Positions 59,190 through 64,000 of a stretch of 64,000 bases of DNA are shown here, one piece after another (position 1 is the first letter of the stretch; every line of letters starts with the position of its first letter). The notes under the pieces were generated by a model. That model was not told the DNA's origin and ran no database searches. It saw only the letters and a program-made list of their open reading frames with translations. The position numbers were made by a program, and so were the translations under genes. The stretch is from Streptomyces griseiscabiei (GTDB lineage: Bacteria; Actinomycetota; Actinomycetes; Streptomycetales; Streptomycetaceae): NCBI RefSeq assembly GCF_020010925.1, contig NZ_JAGJBZ010000001.1, positions 2,772,001 to 2,836,000 on the forward strand. The letters are read 5' to 3'.

Positions 59190-60296
59190 CTAGAGCGCGA
59201 GCAGCTCCTTGGTCGTGATGGTGAGTAGCTCGGGTCCGCCGTCCGCCTCGGGGCGTACGACGAGCGTGTCATCGATCCGGACACCGCCCCGGCCCGGGAG
59301 GTGGACCCCCGGTTCGACGGTGACCGGCACGCAAGCGTCCAGTTTACCCATGGCCGCGGGGGCCAACTGCGGGTCCTCGTCGATTTCGAGTCCGACCCCG
59401 TGCCCCATCAGTACCGGGAGGCCTTCTCCGTACCCCGAGGAGTCCAGCACCTGGCGGGCCGCGCGGTCCACGGCACGGTAGGCCGCGCCGGGCGCCAGTG
59501 CCTCCCGTCCGGCCCGCTGGGCTGCGAAGACCAGGTCGTACAGCTCGATCTGCCAGTCGGCGGGCGAGGTCCCGATCACGAACGTCCGGCCGATCTCACA
59601 GCGGTAGCCGCGATACGTCGCGCCGAGGCAGACGGAGAGGAAGTCGCCCTCCTCGACCCTGCGGTCGGTGGGAATGTGACCGGGACGACCGGAGTTCGGC
59701 CCGGCGGCGACGGAGGTCGCGAAGGCCGGGCCGTCGGCGCCGTGGTCGACGAGGCGGCGCTCCAGCTCCAGGGCCAGATGGCGTTCGGTGCGGCCGACGA
59801 GGATCGATTCGAGGAGTTCGCCCAGTGCCTGGTCGGCGATCTCCGCGCCGATCCGCAGACAGGAGATCTCCTCCTCGTCCTTGATCACTCTGAGCTGCTC
59901 GACCGCGCCGCCGAGATCGGCCAGCCGCAGCCGGGGCGCGACCGAGCGGATCGCCCGGTGCCGGCCCACGGTGAGGTGGTGTTCCTCCACGGCGAGCGAC
60001 TCGGCGCCGAAGGCCGTGGCGAGGTCGGCGGCGGCGACCGCCGGGTCGCCGCCGGGACTCGGCAGCACGTGGACGCGTACGGCGTCGTCGGGGCGGCCCT
60101 CACCGATCTCGCCGCTCGGCGGGGCACCGCAGACGAGGATGTCCTCGCTGCGGCCCAGCAGCAGCACGGCCCCCTTGGGCGCCGCGCCCGCCAGGTACCG
60201 GACGTTGGCGGGGTGGGTCACCAGGGCGGTGGCGCTGCCGCCGGAGTGACAGCGTTCTCTCAGCCGAGCGCGGCGGGCCGCGTACACCTCTGACAT
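59190..60296 (-). CDS. M24-family peptidase-like protein with an altered metal site
   Basis: Protein of 368 aa with the creatinase N-terminal domain (1 to about 135) and the pita-bread M24 domain (about 140-368). It sits where pepQ (Xaa-Pro dipeptidase) is found upstream of efp. By alignment to E. coli PepP, the five metal ligands Asp-Asp-His-Glu-Glu become Cys223, Glu234, His299, Glu328 and Asp342 (contexts [49 protein letters not shown]). The second substrate His is Asp306. It may be inactive as a peptidase or use a different metal. ATG start; 59 nt from efp, so cotranscribed. Confidence 0.85.
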   Translation of the reverse strand: MSEVYAARRARLRERCHSGGSATALVTHPANVRYLAGAAPKGAVLLLGRSEDILVCGAPPSGEIGEGRPDDAVRVHVLPSPGGDPAVAAADLATAFGAESLAVEEHHLTVGRHRAIRSVAPRLRLADLGGAVEQLRVIKDEEEISCLRIGAEIADQALGELLESILVGRTERHLALELERRLVDHGADGPAFATSVAAGPNSGRPGHIPTDRRVEEGDFLSVCLGATYRGYRCEIGRTFVIGTSPADWQIELYDLVFAAQRAGREALAPGAAYRAVDRAARQVLDSSGYGEGLPVLMGHGVGLEIDEDPQLAPAAMGKLDACVPVTVEPGVHLPGRGGVRIDDTLVVRPEADGGPELLTITTKELLAL

Positions 60297-60406
60297 GTGC
60301 CGAGCGTATGAGCTTCGCTGGTGGGGCGCCGGTCGAGTGCGGCCGAGTGGGGGGCGCTCCGCGGGGAACGGGGGGCGTACTTGAGGCCGTGTTCCGAGTA
60401 CGCGCC

Positions 60407-60444
60407 GGTGGGGGTTGTTCGCGCGGTTCCCCGCGCCCCTGAAA
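60407..60444 (-). repeat. Dispersed Streptomyces intergenic repeat, copy 5 (inverted, partial)
   Basis: Minus strand CAGGGGCGCGGGGAACCGCG followed by CGAACAACCCCC. A short version of the family in the 196-nt gap between the M24 gene and the proline-rich ATPase. Confidence 0.65.
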
Positions 60445-60492
60445 GGTCGGCTCAGGCCGTCGAGGCCACCAGTGCCGTCCGCTCCCGTCCGA

Positions 60493-61461
60493 CTACCACT
60501 TCGGGGGGCTGGCGATCGATCGTGCCAGGACCTCGTCCAGGACCCTCGCCGTGGCCGGGACATCCAGCTGGGAGTTGTCGATGATCGGCAGTCCCGAGCC
60601 GTACCAGCCCGCCATCCGGCCGTGGATGCGGGCGACCTCTTCGTCGGTCAGGCGACGGTTGCCCGAGCGCTCGGCGTTGCGTTCGAGGACAATCTCCAGG
60701 CCCGGGAGGAGGACGACGGGCAGCAGGCCGGGGCCGACGTGCCGCTTCCAGCCGCCGAGGCCGACGACCGGGCGGTCGGGGAACACGGCGTCGTCGAGGA
60801 TGCAGGAGATGCCGTTGGCCAGGAAGTTCCGGGCAGAGAAGCCGCAGGTGCGGCGGGCGAGACGATACTGCGCCTCGGAGTTGTCGTTCCAGCCGGACTG
60901 CGGGTCAGCGAAGCCCGAGCGCACCCACTCCCGTACGTCGTCCAGGCTGATGTGCGCGGTGGGCACCCGGCGGTGGTCCGCCCAGTACTTGGCGACGCTG
61001 GTCTTGCCCGCCCCGGCGGGGCCGATGAGCAGCACCGCGAGGGTGGTGGTCGTGACGTCGGGCGCGCCGGTGGCGGGCGGCGGCATGGTGACGGGGCCGC
61101 CCGGCGGCAGTTGCACGTGTCCGGTGGTGTCGCGCGGGACACCCGGCTGCTGCGGGGCCGAGGTGGGCGGATGCCCGGGGCTGCCGGCGAAGCCCGGCGC
61201 GGGCGGAGGCGCCGGGACGGGCGGTCCGGCCGGAGTGGGCGGGGCCATGGGAGCGGGCGGGGGCGGCGGCACCGGGCCGGGGTGCGAGCCCGGGGGTGGC
61301 GGGTGGCCGGCGCCCGGGTGTCCCGGAGGGTTCGCGCCCGGCGCTCCCGGGTGAGGTGGCGCCGGGTGTCCCTGCTGGTTCGCGGGTGGCGACCAGGGGG
61401 CCGCCGGGTCCTGCCCCGGCCGATGGGGCGGCGGCAGCGGAGCTCCCACTGCGTGCTGCAT
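60493..61461 (-). CDS. P-loop ATPase/kinase with a long proline-rich N-terminus
   Basis: Protein of 322 aa. Residues 1 to about 130 are low-complexity, very rich in Pro, Gly and Ala, with runs such as PPPPPAPMAPP. From about 138 to 322 lies a P-loop domain: Walker A GPAGAGKT (147-154), DDVREWVRSGFADPQSGWND and VLERNAERSGNRRLTDEEV. This domain resembles AAA_33 or zeta-toxin-like small-molecule kinases. The substrate is unknown. It is located between aroB and the M24/efp genes, as in other Streptomyces from memory. The N-terminus would need EF-P for translation through proline runs. Confidence 0.78.
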   Translation of the reverse strand: MQHAVGAPLPPPHRPGQDPAAPWSPPANQQGHPAPPHPGAPGANPPGHPGAGHPPPPGSHPGPVPPPPPAPMAPPTPAGPPVPAPPPAPGFAGSPGHPPTSAPQQPGVPRDTTGHVQLPPGGPVTMPPPATGAPDVTTTTLAVLLIGPAGAGKTSVAKYWADHRRVPTAHISLDDVREWVRSGFADPQSGWNDNSEAQYRLARRTCGFSARNFLANGISCILDDAVFPDRPVVGLGGWKRHVGPGLLPVVLLPGLEIVLERNAERSGNRRLTDEEVARIHGRMAGWYGSGLPIIDNSQLDVPATARVLDEVLARSIASPPKW

Positions 61462-61501
61462 CCGGTGCCACTCCGTCTCGTACAGTCACATCGACACTGG
61501 C

Positions 61502-61572
61502 GGGCGGGGCCTTTCGACCCCGCCCTTACCGAACGGTACCGTCCCCGGCCACCGTTTGGTGAACGGCCGGGG
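61502..61572 (-). terminator. Two hairpins downstream of aroB
   Basis: The 177-nt gap between aroB and the proline-rich ATPase has GGGCGGGG (61502-61509) with CCCCGCCC (61518-61525), and CCCCGGCC (61543-61550) with GGCCGGGG (61565-61572), the second having an inner ACC/GGT pair. Between them is the palindrome ACGGTACCGT (61533-61542), possibly a promoter operator. The hairpin at 61543 is the likelier terminator of the aro unit. Confidence 0.55.
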
Positions 61573-61638
61573 GCAGCCCGAAGTGCCCAAGTGGCCATGG
61601 ACACAAGGCGAATCGGGCAAGTCATGCCCGAGCGGGCG

Positions 61639-63241
<1,603 letters not shown>

Positions 63242-63245
<4 letters not shown>

Positions 63246-64000
63246 CGGATCGCGAGGTGGTCGAGGTAGGAGCGGACGTTGCGGGCCGTCTCGACGACGT
63301 TGTCGCCGCCGAACTTCTCCGCGACCGCGTCCGCGAGGACGAGGGCGACCATGGCCTCGGCGACGATGCCCGCGGCCGGGACCGCCGAGACGTCGGAGCG
63401 CTGGTGGTGGGCCTGCGTGGCCTCGCCCGTGGTCACGTCGACGGTCTGCAGGGCGCGCGGGACGGTGGCGATCGGCTTCATCGCCGCCCGTACGCGCAGC
63501 AGCTCGCCCGTGGTCAGACCGCCCTCGGTGCCGCCGGAGCGGCCCGAGACGCGCCGAATGCCCTCGGGGGTGTTCACGATCTCGTCGTGCGCCTTCGAAC
63601 CCGGGACACGGGCGAGTTCGAAGCCGTCGCCGATCTCGACCCCCTTGATCGCCTGGATGCCCATCAGCGCACCCGCCAGGCGGGCGTCCAGCTTCCGGTC
63701 CCAGTGCACGTGCGAGCCGAGGCCCACGGGCACGCCGTACGCCAGGATCTCGACCACGCCACCGAGGGTGTCGCCGTCCTTGTGGGCCTGGTCGACCTCG
63801 GCGACCATCGCCTTCGACGCGTCCGCGTCGAGGCAGCGCAGCGGGTCCTCGTCCAGCTTCTCCACGTCGGCCGGGGTCGGGTAGACGCCCTGCGGGGCCT
63901 TCACCGAGCACAGCTCGACGACATGGCTGACGATCTCGATCCCGGCCGTCTCCTTCAGGTACGACCGGGCCACCGCGCCGAGGGCCACACGGGCAGCGGT
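63242..64000 (-). CDS. aroC: Chorismate synthase (partial, 5' end outside window)
   Basis: The last 252 residues plus stop are present; the N-terminus lies beyond position 64000. The reading frame is open to the window edge ([20 protein letters not shown]). Family motifs are [34 protein letters not shown] and [18 protein letters not shown]. It converts EPSP to chorismate using reduced FMN. First gene visible of the aroC-aroK-aroB unit. Confidence 0.96.

Overview
The window is chromosomal DNA of a Streptomyces. The evidence is GC-rich codon usage throughout, frequent GTG starts, start-stop overlaps of the ATGA or GTGA type, and actinomycete marker genes: the c-di-GMP-binding regulator BldD with an intact RGD-X8-RQDD signature, the nucleoid protein sIHF, an ECF41 sigma factor, a GuaB1-type IMP dehydrogenase relative and the degenerate actinobacterial PriA. 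From memory, not a search, the gene order follows the S. coelicolor core from about SCO1434 to SCO1496. No tRNA, rRNA, insertion sequence, prophage or CRISPR array was seen.

Left part (1-17.8 kb): a CbbX/EccA-like AAA ATPase; two paired CNNM/CBS membrane proteins; then a leftward operon ribE-ribM-ribBA-ribH-hisE-hisG-PH protein whose leader carries a clear FMN riboswitch with a downstream intrinsic terminator. To the right lie an ECF41 sigma factor with an adjacent SDR/NmrA gene, a divergent ROK repressor/MFS transporter pair around a palindromic operator, a family 6 glycoside hydrolase, a DUF5995 protein and an LLM-type (probably F420-dependent) oxidoreductase.

Middle part (17.8-40.4 kb) is the most accessory region. 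It holds a flavin amine oxidase with a nitrilase-family amidase, an MFS transporter, an ABC importer of the 2-aminoethylphosphonate/iron/spermidine type with a fused HAD phosphatase-EEP phosphodiesterase and a divergent GntR/HutC regulator, and an amino acid permease with an Lrp/AsnC regulator. Similar TTGCG-rich sites lie before the amidase-oxidase pair and before the permease-Lrp pair, suggesting one Lrp regulon. Then come GuaB1, an orphan barstar, a SorC-type regulator, rpe, an MMPL transporter, rsmB and fmt.

Right part (40.4-64 kb) is housekeeping, almost all leftward: priA, metK, coaBC, rpoZ, gmk, sIHF; the pyrimidine operon pyrR-pyrB-pyrC-PH protein-carA-carB-pyrD-pyrF, with a PyrR-binding loop before pyrR; bldD divergent from pyrR with BldD boxes over its promoter; and aroC-aroK-aroB followed by a proline-rich P-loop ATPase, an M24 peptidase-like protein with an altered metal site, efp and nusB. 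aroC runs off the right edge. Several strong hairpin terminators and a family of dispersed intergenic repeats (arms like GGGGCGCGGGGAACTGCGCG) separate the units.
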